From the NCBI GenBank assembly GCA_050732995.1, contig JBOHSA010000235.1:1-18126 (forward strand): a stretch of DNA of 18,126 bases, written 5' to 3'. Numbering within the stretch: position 1 is the first letter of the stretch; the number at the start of each line of letters is the position of its first letter. The notes under the pieces were generated by a model. The model was given only the letters and a program-made list of their open reading frames with translations, was not told the DNA's origin and did not search any database. The DNA is from JBOHSA01 sp050732995. Lineage in GTDB: Bacteria > Gemmatimonadota > Gemmatimonadetes > Gemmatimonadales > GWC2-71-9. Below, piece by piece: positions 6,735 through 15,154 of the stretch. Position numbers and translations under genes: made by a program.

Positions 6735-9149
6735 TCAGAAGAAGTTGCCAAGCTTGAAATGCAGCTTCCACCCGGGCTTGGGCCGTCCCTGGGTGTCGGT
6801 GCGGTCGAACCCGTAGGCGTAGTCGATGCCGATGGGCCCGAGGGGAGAGATCACCGCGAGGCCGACGCCGGCTCCCCGGAACAGGCGCGTCGGATTGAAC
6901 TGGGCGGCCCGCGACCACACGTTGCCGGCGTCGAAGAAGGTGTTGACGTAGAACATCTGCGACAGCCGCATGCCGAGTTCGCCCGTCATCGTGAAGAACG
7001 CGTTCCCGAACGCGTTGGGGCTCGCCTGGCCGCCGCTGGCGTTGGGGTCGAATCCTCGTGGGGTGATCGAGAACTCGTCGTAGCCGCGCAGCGGGATGCC
7101 GAATTGCGTCCCGCCCAGGGTGAACAGCTGCTCGAAGAACGGCGACTCGCCGAAGACGAACCCCGATCGCGTCGAGAAACCGAGCACGAACTGGATGGGG
7201 GAGGACGTCGCGGAGCCGCCGCTCTGCCCCAGGGGCGCGTACCACCGGCCCTCGAGATCGATCTTCTGGAAGTTGCCCCGGCCCCCGAGCGGGCCGCCGC
7301 TCTGGGAGAACCCGAGCTGGTGCATCGTGCCCGCGGTGGCGAACGGCAGCCCGATGCGGGTATCGCGCATCACCGACAGGCCGAACGTGGAGCGCACACA
7401 CGCCGAGCAGCTGAAGCGGCTGCTGAACGACAGATTCCGGGTGGACCCCGTGAACGTCTGCTCGTCGATCCCGTAGGACACGAACAGGCGAGTGTAGCGG
7501 TCGCCGAGCAGCGGGAAGCCGAACTGGAGGCTGGCCCCGCGGCGGCGCAGCCGCCCCAGCTCGGCGATGGAGTAGCGCAGCCGGGTGTTGTGCAGGCTCA
7601 CCGTTCCCGAGATGCGTGACTCGCGGATCGCCGGGTCCGAGAAGGTGAGCTCGAAGTCGTTGATGTTGCGGCCGAACTGCCATTGAAAGCGCCCGCGCTT
7701 CCCCTGGCCGAACAAGTTGGGCTCGTCGAGGCCCAGGAACCCGCCGATGCCGGTCCCCTGGCCCACCGACGCCCCGAAGTTCACGTTGCCGGTGTGCTTC
7801 TCGCTGACGCGGAACACGACGTCCACGTCCCCCTGGTCGTTGGCCGGCCGGACGTCGGGGAACGGCAGCGGCTGGGTAAAGAACCCCAGGTTCGAGATGT
7901 TCTGGTAGGAGCGCAGCAACGCGTCCTGGCGGAACACGTCGCCCGGGAGCAGCACGATCGCTTCGCGGATGACCCGCTCCCGCGTGACGTCGTTCCCGGC
8001 GATCTCCACCTTGTTCACGATGGCGGGCTGCCCCTCCTGGATGGACCAGCGCAGGTCCACCACCGGCTTGCCGTCGGGGCCGGTGCGTCGCAGCACCTCG
8101 CCCCGCACCTGGGCGTAGATGTAGCCGTTGTTGGAATAGGCGGTGCGGACTTGGTTGGTCGCCTCGTCCCAGCGGCGCTGGTTGAACCCGGCCGGCCCTT
8201 TGCGCGTGCCGCCCAGGCCCAGCAGACCCTGCCGCCCCGACTCGCGGAACGGATACAGCCCCTCGAGCTCTTCGGTGGAAAAGCGCCGGTTCCCCACGAT
8301 CTCGAAGCTGCCGACGCGGTAGGGCTCGCCCTCGCTGACCCGGACCACGAGGGTGGCCTTGCCGGTCGAATCGTTGACCAGGAGCGTGTCGCCGAGCACC
8401 TGGAAATCGACGAAGCCACGCTCTCCGTAGTAGGCGGGGAAGCGCTCCTGGAGGTCCGCCTGGAGCTTGTCGTCGTTGAAATCGCCGGCGCGGAACCACC
8501 AGAACCCTTCCGGCTTGGACTGCATGTGGGCGACGAGCACGTCGTCGGGGAAATAGCGATTGCCTTCGATCTCGACGCGTCCGATGGCCACGCGCCGCCC
8601 TTCGTCGACGTCGAAGATCACCCGGACGAGCGTCGAGTCCGCCTCATAGACGCGCCGCGCGACCACGCGGGCGAGCGAGTATCCCTTGGCGCGGTACAAC
8701 GAATCCACCCGGGCGCGGGAGCGCTCGACCGCGGCCGGGTCGATCGGGCGGCCCTCGATCACCTGGGTCTTATCCTTGACGGCGCCTTCGCCCAGGCGCG
8801 TGACGCCACGCACGGTCCACGAGAGGACCACGGGCCGCTCGCGGAGGCGGATCACGAGCACCTGGCGACCGGCGGCCTGGGCGGCCGCGATGGCGACGTC
8901 GTCGTACTGGCCCGTGGCGTACAGCGTCTGAATCGCCCGCTGCAGGTCCCGGTACGTGAGGGGGTGGCCGGTGGTGAGGCCGCTCGCCTGCACCACGGTG
9001 GCGCGCGCGACCCGGTAGGCGCCCTCCACGGCGATCGAGTCGGGAGTGGGGGGCACGGGGGGAGTCGGCGGCGCGCCCTGCGCCCGCGCGGCGCGCGGCG
9101 CGAGCACGACGGAGGCGACGGCGAAGAGGAGGGAGAGCCGGCCGATCAC
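6735..9149 (-). CDS. bamA: Outer membrane protein assembly factor BamA
   Basis: BamA is the Omp85-family core of the machine that folds beta-barrel proteins into the outer membrane. The 804-residue product has a signal peptide (1-23, cleavage after ARA), a short Pro-rich spacer (26-36), five POTRA domains (about 38-104, 107-183, 186-274, 277-373, 376-450) and a 16-strand barrel (about 455-804). The conserved loop-6 motif reads LRGY at 687-690, a variant of VRGF/Y. The C-terminus WKLHFKLGNFF ends in Phe, the expected beta-signal. A Cys pair, CSAC, lies at 581-584 in the barrel. The GTG start at 9147-9149 overlaps the clpC stop in the form GTGA and places a good signal peptide at the N-terminus. 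It is followed by skp after 22 bases. Confidence 0.97.
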   Translation of the reverse strand: MIGRLSLLFAVASVVLAPRAARAQGAPPTPPVPPTPDSIAVEGAYRVARATVVQASGLTTGHPLTYRDLQRAIQTLYATGQYDDVAIAAAQAAGRQVLVIRLRERPVVLSWTVRGVTRLGEGAVKDKTQVIEGRPIDPAAVERSRARVDSLYRAKGYSLARVVARRVYEADSTLVRVIFDVDEGRRVAIGRVEIEGNRYFPDDVLVAHMQSKPEGFWWFRAGDFNDDKLQADLQERFPAYYGERGFVDFQVLGDTLLVNDSTGKATLVVRVSEGEPYRVGSFEIVGNRRFSTEELEGLYPFRESGRQGLLGLGGTRKGPAGFNQRRWDEATNQVRTAYSNNGYIYAQVRGEVLRRTGPDGKPVVDLRWSIQEGQPAIVNKVEIAGNDVTRERVIREAIVLLPGDVFRQDALLRSYQNISNLGFFTQPLPFPDVRPANDQGDVDVVFRVSEKHTGNVNFGASVGQGTGIGGFLGLDEPNLFGQGKRGRFQWQFGRNINDFELTFSDPAIRESRISGTVSLHNTRLRYSIAELGRLRRRGASLQFGFPLLGDRYTRLFVSYGIDEQTFTGSTRNLSFSSRFSCSACVRSTFGLSVMRDTRIGLPFATAGTMHQLGFSQSGGPLGGRGNFQKIDLEGRWYAPLGQSGGSATSSPIQFVLGFSTRSGFVFGESPFFEQLFTLGGTQFGIPLRGYDEFSITPRGFDPNASGGQASPNAFGNAFFTMTGELGMRLSQMFYVNTFFDAGNVWSRAAQFNPTRLFRGAGVGLAVISPLGPIGIDYAYGFDRTDTQGRPKPGWKLHFKLGNFF

Positions 9150-11626
9150 GCCTTCGAGCCGGAGAGCGCGCGGAACACCAGGCGCTCCTTGTCGGGCGCC
9201 GTGTCGACCTCGATTTCCTCACCCCGCGCGAACTCCCCGACGAGGATCTTCTCCGACAGCGGATCCTCGACGTACTTCTGGATGGCGCGCTTCAGCGGCC
9301 GCGCGCCGAAGTGCTCGTCGTACCCGTGGTTCACGAGGAAGTCGCTCGCGGCCGGGGTGAGGCGGAGCGTGAGCTCCTCGTCCCCCAGACGCTGCTGCAC
9401 GTCCCGCAGGAGGACCACGACGATCTGCGCGATGTGCTCGCGCGTCAGCGGGTGGAAGACGATGACGTCGTCCAGGCGGTTCAGGAACTCGGGGTTGAAC
9501 ACCTTGTTGATCTCTTCCTTCACCTTTTCGGACATCCGCTCGAAGCTTGCCCGTGTGTCGGGTTGGGCGAAGCCCAGCGATTTGCCCTTCACCATGTCGC
9601 GGGCGCCCACGTTCGACGTCATGATGACCACGGTGTTCTTGAAGTCGATCACCCGGCCGTAGTTGTCCGTCAGGTGCCCCTCGTCGAGCACCTGCAGCAG
9701 GATGTTGAACACGTCCGGGTGCGCTTTTTCGATCTCGTCCAGCAGCACGACCGAGTACGGCTTGCGCCGCACCGCCTTGGTGAGGGTGCCCGAGTCCTCG
9801 TAGCCCACGTAGCCCGGCGGCGCGCCGATCAGCCGGCTCACCGAGAACTTCTCCATGTACTCCGACATGTCGACGCGAATCAGGGCGTTCGGATCGGCGA
9901 ACAGGAAGCGCGCGAGCGCCCGGGCCAGCTCCGTCTTCCCGACGCCCGTCGGGCCGGAGAACACGAAGGAGCCGATCGGCCGCTTGGGATCCTTCAGCCC
10001 GGCCCGGCTGCGCCGGATGGCACGGGAGATGACCGCGATCGCCTCGTCCTGGCCGACCACGTACACGTGCACCTCTTCTTCCATGCGCAGCAGACGCGCC
10101 GTCTCGGCCTCCTGGAGCCGGGTCACCGGAATGCCGGTCCAGCGCGAAACGATGAACGCCACGCCGTCTTCGTTGATCGTGGGCCGCCGGGTTTGGCGCT
10201 CTTTCTCCCAGTCTTCCTGCTTGCGCCGGATGTCGGCCTGGAGCTCCCGCTCCTGGTCGCGCAACGCCGCCGCGCGCTCGAAGTTCTGGTCGCGGACCGC
10301 GCCTTCCTTCTCCCCGTTGATGTGCTCGAGCTTTTCCTTCAGCTCGGCGACCTCGGGGGGCGGTACTTGGGCCGCGAGCCGCGCCCGCGCCCCCGCCTCG
10401 TCGATCACGTCGATCGCCTTGTCGGGCAGGAACCGGTCCGTGATGTAGCGCTCCGACAGCTTCACCGCCGACTCGAGGGTTTCGTCGGGAATCACCACGC
10501 GGTGGTGGTCCTCGTAGCGCTTGCGGAGCCCCTTGAGGATGGCGATGGTCTCTTCGACCGTCGGCGGGTCGACGATCACCGTCTGGAACCGCCGCTCCAG
10601 CGCGCCGTCCTTTTCGATGTACTTGCGGTACTCGTTGAGCGTCGAGGCGCCCACACACTGCAGCTCCCCGCGGGCGAGCGCGGGCTTGAGCATGTTGGAC
10701 GCGTCGACCGCGCCCTCCGCCGCCCCGGCCCCGACGAGCGTGTGCAGCTCGTCGATGAACAGGATGATGTTCTTGTTCTGGGCGATCTCGTTGATCACCG
10801 CCTTGAGCCGCTCCTCGAACTGGCCGCGGTACTTGGTCCCCGCGATGACGGCGGCCATGTCGAGCGACAGCACTCGGTGATCCTTGAGCGCGTCGGGGCA
10901 CTGGCCGCTCGCGATCAGCTGGGCGAGTCCTTCCACGATGGCGGTCTTCCCCACGCCGGGCTCACCGATGAGCACCGGGTTGTTCTTCTTGCGGCGCGAG
11001 AGGATTTCCATCACGCGCTCGATTTCCTTCTGGCGGCCGATGGTCGGATCGAGCGCCCCTTCCGCGGCGAGCTGCGTCAGATCGCGGCAGAAATGGTCCA
11101 ACGCGGGGGTCTTGGATTTCTTCTCGCTCTTGGGTGAGGACGGCTGCGGCGCGCTGCCGCCCGGCGCGGGGGTAGACGGCATCTCGCTGCCGAGCAGCCG
11201 CAGTGTCTCCGCCCGGGCCTGCTCCAGATTCACCCCGGCGTCGGTGAGCACCTGGGCCGCGATGCCCTTCTCCTCGCGCAGCAGCCCGAGCAGCAGATGC
11301 TCGGTGCCCACGTACGAGTGGTTCAGCTCGCGGGCCTCGCTCATCGCCAGCTCGAGCACCTTCTTGGCCCGCGACGTGTACGGCAGGTCGGGTCCGGCGG
11401 CCGCGGCCGCCTTCCCCTTCTTGACCGTCTCCTCGATTTTCTGCTGGATTTCCTCGAGGTCCACATTGAGGTTGGTGAGCACGGCGGCGGCCACCCCCTC
11501 GCCCTCGCGGATCAGGCCGAGCAGGATATGCTCGGTGCCGACGTACTCGTGGTGCAGCCGGGCGGCTTCCTCCCGCGCCATCTGCAGGACCTTGCGCACG
11601 CGATCCGTGAAGTTGTAGCCGTTCAT
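9146..11626 (-). CDS. clpC: ATP-dependent Clp protease ATP-binding subunit ClpC
   Basis: ClpC is a double-ring AAA+ unfoldase that feeds substrates to ClpP in the cytoplasm. Domain order in the 826 residues is: two Clp_N repeats (about 1-70 and 81-147), a Pro/Ser linker (150-172), AAA-1 with Walker A GEPGVGKT (221-228) and Walker B IILFIDE (287-293), a middle domain with a UVR-like coiled coil (about 420-480), AAA-2 with Walker A GPTGVGKT (558-565) and Walker B VVLLDE (626-631), and a C-terminal D2-small domain. A tripeptide LGF at 684-686 sits where ClpC binds ClpP, so a protease partner is expected; clpP is not in the window. The middle domain assigns it to ClpC rather than ClpA or ClpB. 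It lies directly after mcsA-mcsB, its known adaptor pair, and its stop overlaps the bamA start. Confidence 0.97.
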   Translation of the reverse strand: MNGYNFTDRVRKVLQMAREEAARLHHEYVGTEHILLGLIREGEGVAAAVLTNLNVDLEEIQQKIEETVKKGKAAAAAGPDLPYTSRAKKVLELAMSEARELNHSYVGTEHLLLGLLREEKGIAAQVLTDAGVNLEQARAETLRLLGSEMPSTPAPGGSAPQPSSPKSEKKSKTPALDHFCRDLTQLAAEGALDPTIGRQKEIERVMEILSRRKKNNPVLIGEPGVGKTAIVEGLAQLIASGQCPDALKDHRVLSLDMAAVIAGTKYRGQFEERLKAVINEIAQNKNIILFIDELHTLVGAGAAEGAVDASNMLKPALARGELQCVGASTLNEYRKYIEKDGALERRFQTVIVDPPTVEETIAILKGLRKRYEDHHRVVIPDETLESAVKLSERYITDRFLPDKAIDVIDEAGARARLAAQVPPPEVAELKEKLEHINGEKEGAVRDQNFERAAALRDQERELQADIRRKQEDWEKERQTRRPTINEDGVAFIVSRWTGIPVTRLQEAETARLLRMEEEVHVYVVGQDEAIAVISRAIRRSRAGLKDPKRPIGSFVFSGPTGVGKTELARALARFLFADPNALIRVDMSEYMEKFSVSRLIGAPPGYVGYEDSGTLTKAVRRKPYSVVLLDEIEKAHPDVFNILLQVLDEGHLTDNYGRVIDFKNTVVIMTSNVGARDMVKGKSLGFAQPDTRASFERMSEKVKEEINKVFNPEFLNRLDDVIVFHPLTREHIAQIVVVLLRDVQQRLGDEELTLRLTPAASDFLVNHGYDEHFGARPLKRAIQKYVEDPLSEKILVGEFARGEEIEVDTAPDKERLVFRALSGSKA

Positions 11627-11634
11627 CTCCCCCC

Positions 11635-11640
11635 CACCTC
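11635..11640 (-). promoter_or_regulatory. Strong ribosome binding site of clpC, merged with the mcsB stop
   Basis: The minus strand reads TGAGGTG, where TGA is the mcsB stop and GAGGTG is a full match to the anti-Shine-Dalgarno complement. Eight further bases, mostly G, lead to the clpC ATG. Among the junctions I checked by eye (clpC, skp, lysS, bamA, lpxC, prfB) this is the best-formed site, which fits clpC needing high translation. Confidence 0.6.
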
Positions 11641-12712
11641 AGCAGCCCTCGGCATCCAGAAGGTTCCGGACGTAGCTGGCGCGCACCGTCGGCAACTCCG
11701 GGTCGCCGCTGGGGCGGCCCTCGAGCGCCGCGAGGTGCGCGGGCTGAGTGAAAATCAACAGCTTGTTCAGCGTGTATACACTCAAGCCGGAGATCAGATT
11801 CAGGCCGACCCCCAGCCGTACACCGCTCAAGAGGTTCATCGTCTCTTCGAACGTCAGGCTGCGCGCATAGCGCAGCAACCCGTACGCGCGCCACACTTTG
11901 TCCGCGATGATCGTGGGCGCGTCCCGCACCAGCACCTCGCGCGCCTGCGCCTCGTATTCGATCACCTGCCGCACGATCTTCCCCAGATGATCGAGTAGTT
12001 CCTCCTCGGACTTCCCCAGCGTCGTCTGGTTGGACAGCTGGAAGAAGTTGCCGACGACTTCGCTCCCCTCCCCGTACAATCCCCGAAAGGTGAGCCCCAC
12101 CTGCGACAGCCCCTGCAGGACTTTGCCGATTTCCTTGGTCAAAACGAGGCCCGGCAAGTGGATAAGCACGCTCGCCCTGAGCCCCGTCCCCGCATTCGTC
12201 GGGCAGGAGGTAAGATAGCCAAATTCCGGATGAAACGCGAAGGGCAGCAGCCGGCCCAGCTCAGCATCTACCGCTTCCAGTTGGGCATACGCCTCTTCGA
12301 GCGCGAACCCCGACCACATACCGCAGAGCCGGAGATGATCCTCCTCGTTTACCATGACCCCCACGGCGGACTGGACCAGCAGGGCGGCGCCCGCCCGGGG
12401 GCGCGCCTCCCGGTCGAGCCCGGCCAGCTCTTTGCTGACCAGGTGCCGCTCGTGCAGCAGCTGGCGGTCGGCCCGCTCGAGCTCGTCCAGCCGGAAGAGC
12501 ACCCTACCCGTGAGGCGCTCGCTCGCGTCCACCGCCTCCTGCACGCGGGTGAGGACGCTCATGCGGTCGGCGTCCCGCGCCCGCTGGCTGAAGGTGTAGC
12601 CGTCCAGGTTGCGCGCCAGCCGGATCCGTGTGGAGAGCACGATGTGCCCCGTGGGCCCGGAGGCATCGAGCCAGGACAGCCCGCCGTCGGGCAAGAGCGA
12701 GAAGTCGATCAC
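11639..12712 (-). CDS. mcsB: Protein arginine kinase McsB
   Basis: McsB phosphorylates arginine residues on proteins, marking them for ClpC-ClpP; it derives from phosphagen (creatine/arginine) kinases. At 357 residues it is about the Firmicutes length (363 in B. subtilis). Visible kinase motifs are LSTRIRLARNL (26-36, guanidino-kinase N-terminal signature), NEEDHLR (122-128, catalytic acidic residues), SCPTNAGTGLRASV (169-182, reactive-Cys loop) and RGLYGEGSE (210-218) with NQTTLGKSEE (228-237). The C-terminal helical domain ends with LPTVRA at 340-345, where Firmicutes McsB is recalled to carry an RDxxRA phosphoarginine-binding motif. The start is the GTG at 12710-12712 overlapping the mcsA stop (GTGA). 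It is 12 bases upstream of clpC. No ctsR repressor gene accompanies it. Confidence 0.95.
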   Translation of the reverse strand: MIDFSLLPDGGLSWLDASGPTGHIVLSTRIRLARNLDGYTFSQRARDADRMSVLTRVQEAVDASERLTGRVLFRLDELERADRQLLHERHLVSKELAGLDREARPRAGAALLVQSAVGVMVNEEDHLRLCGMWSGFALEEAYAQLEAVDAELGRLLPFAFHPEFGYLTSCPTNAGTGLRASVLIHLPGLVLTKEIGKVLQGLSQVGLTFRGLYGEGSEVVGNFFQLSNQTTLGKSEEELLDHLGKIVRQVIEYEAQAREVLVRDAPTIIADKVWRAYGLLRYARSLTFEETMNLLSGVRLGVGLNLISGLSVYTLNKLLIFTQPAHLAALEGRPSGDPELPTVRASYVRNLLDAEGC

Positions 12713-13203
12713 TCCAGCACCCGGATCCGGTCTCGCAGCTCGGCCGCAAGCTCGAAGTTCTCGTTCTCCACGGCCCGGCGCAGCTGGTCCTTGAGCTCGA
12801 GCAGTTGGCGGCGGGGATCGGCCTCGGCCGACCCCGGCGGCGCGTAGCGCTCGCCCACGTGGTGGCTCGAGCCGTGGAGCCGCCGCAGCAGGTCGCGCAG
12901 GTGGAAGTCGAACGCGCCGTAGCACTGGGCGCACCCCAGGCGGCCCGATTCGCGAAAGTCTTTGAGCGTTCCGCCGCACGCGGCGCACCGCAGCCCGTCC
13001 TGGGGCGACGGCACGACGGTAGTCTTGCCCTGGCCCAGGGACGCGAGGAAGCCGCCGAGTGGAGACTTGAGGACCGCCACGCCCGTTTCGACCCCTTTCT
13101 GCTGCGCGCACTGCTCGCAGAGGTGGAGCGTGACCTTGGAGTCGTGCTCGACCTGCGTCAGGTTGATGACCGCGTCGCGTTCCTTGCAGTTGTCGCACAG
13201 CAT
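12709..13203 (-). CDS. mcsA: McsA-like zinc-finger/UVR protein, activator of McsB
   Basis: McsA binds and activates the arginine kinase McsB. This 164-residue protein starts with a CxxC pair (C3, C6) and a second one (C29, C32), forming one zinc finger, followed by a third and fourth pair (C73/C76 and C91/C94) forming another. A Phe-rich basic stretch follows. A UVR domain closes the protein at about 130-164 (LKDQLRR, then NFELAAELRDRI), the same module as in UvrB/UvrC and in the ClpC middle region. The ATG at 13201-13203 was chosen because MLCDNC is the typical McsA N-terminus and because it shares one base with the lolD stop (TGATG). An extension upstream would lie in lolD. It is coupled to mcsB by a GTGA overlap. 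Confidence 0.94.
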   Translation of the reverse strand: MLCDNCKERDAVINLTQVEHDSKVTLHLCEQCAQQKGVETGVAVLKSPLGGFLASLGQGKTTVVPSPQDGLRCAACGGTLKDFRESGRLGCAQCYGAFDFHLRDLLRRLHGSSHHVGERYAPPGSAEADPRRQLLELKDQLRRAVENENFELAAELRDRIRVLE

Positions 13204-13904
13204 CAGGGTATCGCATCCACCGACGCCACCGTCGTGAGCCGTCCCTCTTCCAGCCACAGAATGCGGTCGGCGCAGGCGGCGAGCTGACGGTTGTGCGTGA
13301 CGATGACCACGGCGGTTTCGTACTCGCGGGCCAGCCGGAAGAACAGCTCGTGCAGCCGTTCGCTGTTCGCGTGGTCCAGGTTCCCCGAGGGCTCGTCGGC
13401 CAGGACCACCGCCGGGTCGTGCACCAGGGCGCGCGCTACGGCGCAGCGCTGCTGCTCTCCCCCCGACAGCTCCGCCGGCCGGTGAGACATCCGGCCCGCG
13501 AGGCCCACTTCCGACAGCGCTTCTTCCGCCCGGGAGCGGGCTGCGCGCGCCGGCGCGCCGGCGATCAAGAGGGGCATCATCACGTTCTCGAGCGCGGTGA
13601 ACTCGCGCAGGAGATGGTGGAACTGAAAGACGAACCCCAGTTTCCGGTTCCGGAGCTGGGCCAGACCGACCGGGTCCAGGTCGGCGTAGCGCGAGCCGTC
13701 CAGCCAGACATCCCCGCCGGTGGGGCGATCGAGCGCGCCGAGCAGGTGCAGCAGGGTGCTCTTCCCCGCCCCCGACGCGCCGACGACGGCGCTGAACTCG
13801 CCCCGGTGCACCGCGAGATCCACACCGCGCAGCACGTCCAGCGGCTGGCCGTCACCGCCGGCGAACACTTTCCGGATGCCCCGGGCCTCGAGCAACGCGT
13901 TCAT
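13203..13904 (-). CDS. lolD: Lipoprotein-releasing ABC transporter ATP-binding protein LolD
   Basis: LolD powers extraction of outer-membrane lipoproteins from the inner membrane. The 233-residue ATPase shows Walker A GASGAGKST (42-50), the Q-loop at FVFQFHHLL (91-99) in the LolD-type context, the ABC signature LSGGEQQR (147-154), Walker B VVLADEPSGNLD (167-178) and the switch His in VTHN (202-205). The closely related MacB and FtsE ATPases are alternatives on sequence alone. The LolC/E-type permease immediately upstream, overlapping by ATGA, decides for LolD. The ATG is at 13902-13904. The last base of its stop codon is the first base of mcsA, so export and arginine-kinase genes are physically interlocked. 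Confidence 0.94.
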   Translation of the reverse strand: MNALLEARGIRKVFAGGDGQPLDVLRGVDLAVHRGEFSAVVGASGAGKSTLLHLLGALDRPTGGDVWLDGSRYADLDPVGLAQLRNRKLGFVFQFHHLLREFTALENVMMPLLIAGAPARAARSRAEEALSEVGLAGRMSHRPAELSGGEQQRCAVARALVHDPAVVLADEPSGNLDHANSERLHELFFRLAREYETAVVIVTHNRQLAACADRILWLEEGRLTTVASVDAIP

Positions 13905-15154
13905 TCGTAGCGGATGGCGGGGACCGGTTCGAGCCGGCTCGCCTGGATCGCCGGGTAGAGGGGCGCGAGCGCGGCGATCAGGAGGCTCGCACCGACCACG
14001 AGCAGCGCGTCGAGCGCGTGAATGCGCACCGGCAGGTGGTCGATGAAATAGACCGACGGATCGATCCGGATCCACTGCCCGCTGTCGACCAGAGCGCCGA
14101 CCACGAGGCCGACCACCGCGCCGAGCAGGGTGCCGGCGAGCCCGATCAGCACGCCCTGCGCCAGGAACACGCGGCGCACGGCGCCCCGCTGCAGACCCAT
14201 CGCGAGCAGGATGCCGATCTCCCGCGTCTTGTCGCGCACCACCATGGTGAGCGTGCCGACGACGTTGAACGCCGCAACCACACAAATCAAGAACACCACG
14301 AAGGCCATGGCGAGTTTCTCGAGCTTGAGCGCCGAGAAGAGCGAGGCGTTCTGGCTCTGCCAGTCGAGCGCCCGGTACGGATAGCCGAGCCGCGTCTCGA
14401 GGGCGAGGCCGACCCCCTTGGCGTCCCACGGATCCCGCAGCCGGACTTCGATGCCGGTGACGGCGGTGTCCAGTCCGGTGAAGCGCTGCGCGACCTCGCG
14501 CCGCAGGGCGACGTAATTGTTGTCGTATTCGTACATGCCCGTCTCGAACACGCCGGTCACTTCGTAGCGGTGGAAGCTGGGCAGGAACGCGCCCAGGCCC
14601 GGGTTGAAGCGCGTGCCGGCGGCGGTCACCAGAGTGACGATGTCGCCCGGGTGCACGGACAGTTTGGCCGCGAGGCGCGCGCCGAGCGCGACGCCGCCCT
14701 CGCTGTCGTCGCGCGTGGGGCGGAAGGCGAAGTCCCCCCGCACAAAGTGCCGGGCGAGCGTCGTCACGGCGCGGGTGCCGGTGTCCGCCTCGACGCCGAG
14801 CACCACGACGCCCTCGGTGTAATCGTGCCCGGCCGAAATGACCGCCTGGGTCAGCACGAAGGGCGCCGCGGCCTCCACGCCGTCCCCGCGCCGCACCGTG
14901 TCGAGCACGCGCCGCCAGTCGTCCAGCCGGAGACCCTCGCCGTAGGTGAGCACGCGCAGGTGGGGATTCGCCACGAGGATCTTGTTGCGCAGGTCCTCCT
15001 GCAGGCCGTTCATCACCCCCAGCACCACGACCAGCGCCATCACCCCCACCGTCACGCCACCCACGGCGATGACGGTGATGAGCGACAGCAGCCGCGAGGA
15101 GCGGCGGCTGCGCAGGTAGCGCAGCGCGATCCGGAACTCGAGGCGGGAGATCAT
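13901..15154 (-). CDS. Lipoprotein-releasing ABC transporter permease, LolC/LolE family
   Basis: A 417-residue inner-membrane permease with the MacB/LolC layout. TM1 is at about 22-49, followed by a large periplasmic domain (about 50-278), then TM2 (about 281-305), TM3 (about 330-356) and TM4 (about 380-402). VRDKTREIGILLAMG (306-320) is the FtsX-domain coupling helix that contacts LolD. The C-terminal PAIQASRLEPVPAIRYE matches the LolC/LolE end. Only one permease gene is present beside lolD, so the transporter may work as a homodimer, as proposed for LolF systems; a second permease elsewhere cannot be excluded. I therefore do not choose between the symbols lolC and lolE. The ATG at 15152-15154 overlaps the lysS stop (ATGA). 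Confidence 0.93.
   Translation of the reverse strand: MISRLEFRIALRYLRSRRSSRLLSLITVIAVGGVTVGVMALVVVLGVMNGLQEDLRNKILVANPHLRVLTYGEGLRLDDWRRVLDTVRRGDGVEAAAPFVLTQAVISAGHDYTEGVVVLGVEADTGTRAVTTLARHFVRGDFAFRPTRDDSEGGVALGARLAAKLSVHPGDIVTLVTAAGTRFNPGLGAFLPSFHRYEVTGVFETGMYEYDNNYVALRREVAQRFTGLDTAVTGIEVRLRDPWDAKGVGLALETRLGYPYRALDWQSQNASLFSALKLEKLAMAFVVFLICVVAAFNVVGTLTMVVRDKTREIGILLAMGLQRGAVRRVFLAQGVLIGLAGTLLGAVVGLVVGALVDSGQWIRIDPSVYFIDHLPVRIHALDALLVVGASLLIAALAPLYPAIQASRLEPVPAIRYE

Noticed and set aside
6710..6751. Longer skp start at 6749-6751
   Set aside because: It would add 13 polar residues before the signal peptide and lacks a ribosome binding site; the ATG at 6710-6712 has GGAG at 6 bases.
7683..9662. 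A 659-codon open plus-strand frame across bamA and into clpC
   Set aside because: It is antisense to bamA and clpC, whose products carry all expected motifs. Long open antisense frames are usual where GC-rich third positions remove stop codons; its translation shows only Arg/Ala/Pro/His-rich shadow composition.
9311..11137. A 608-codon plus-strand frame opposite clpC
   Set aside because: It mirrors the highly conserved clpC coding frame; no ribosome binding site or domain supports it.
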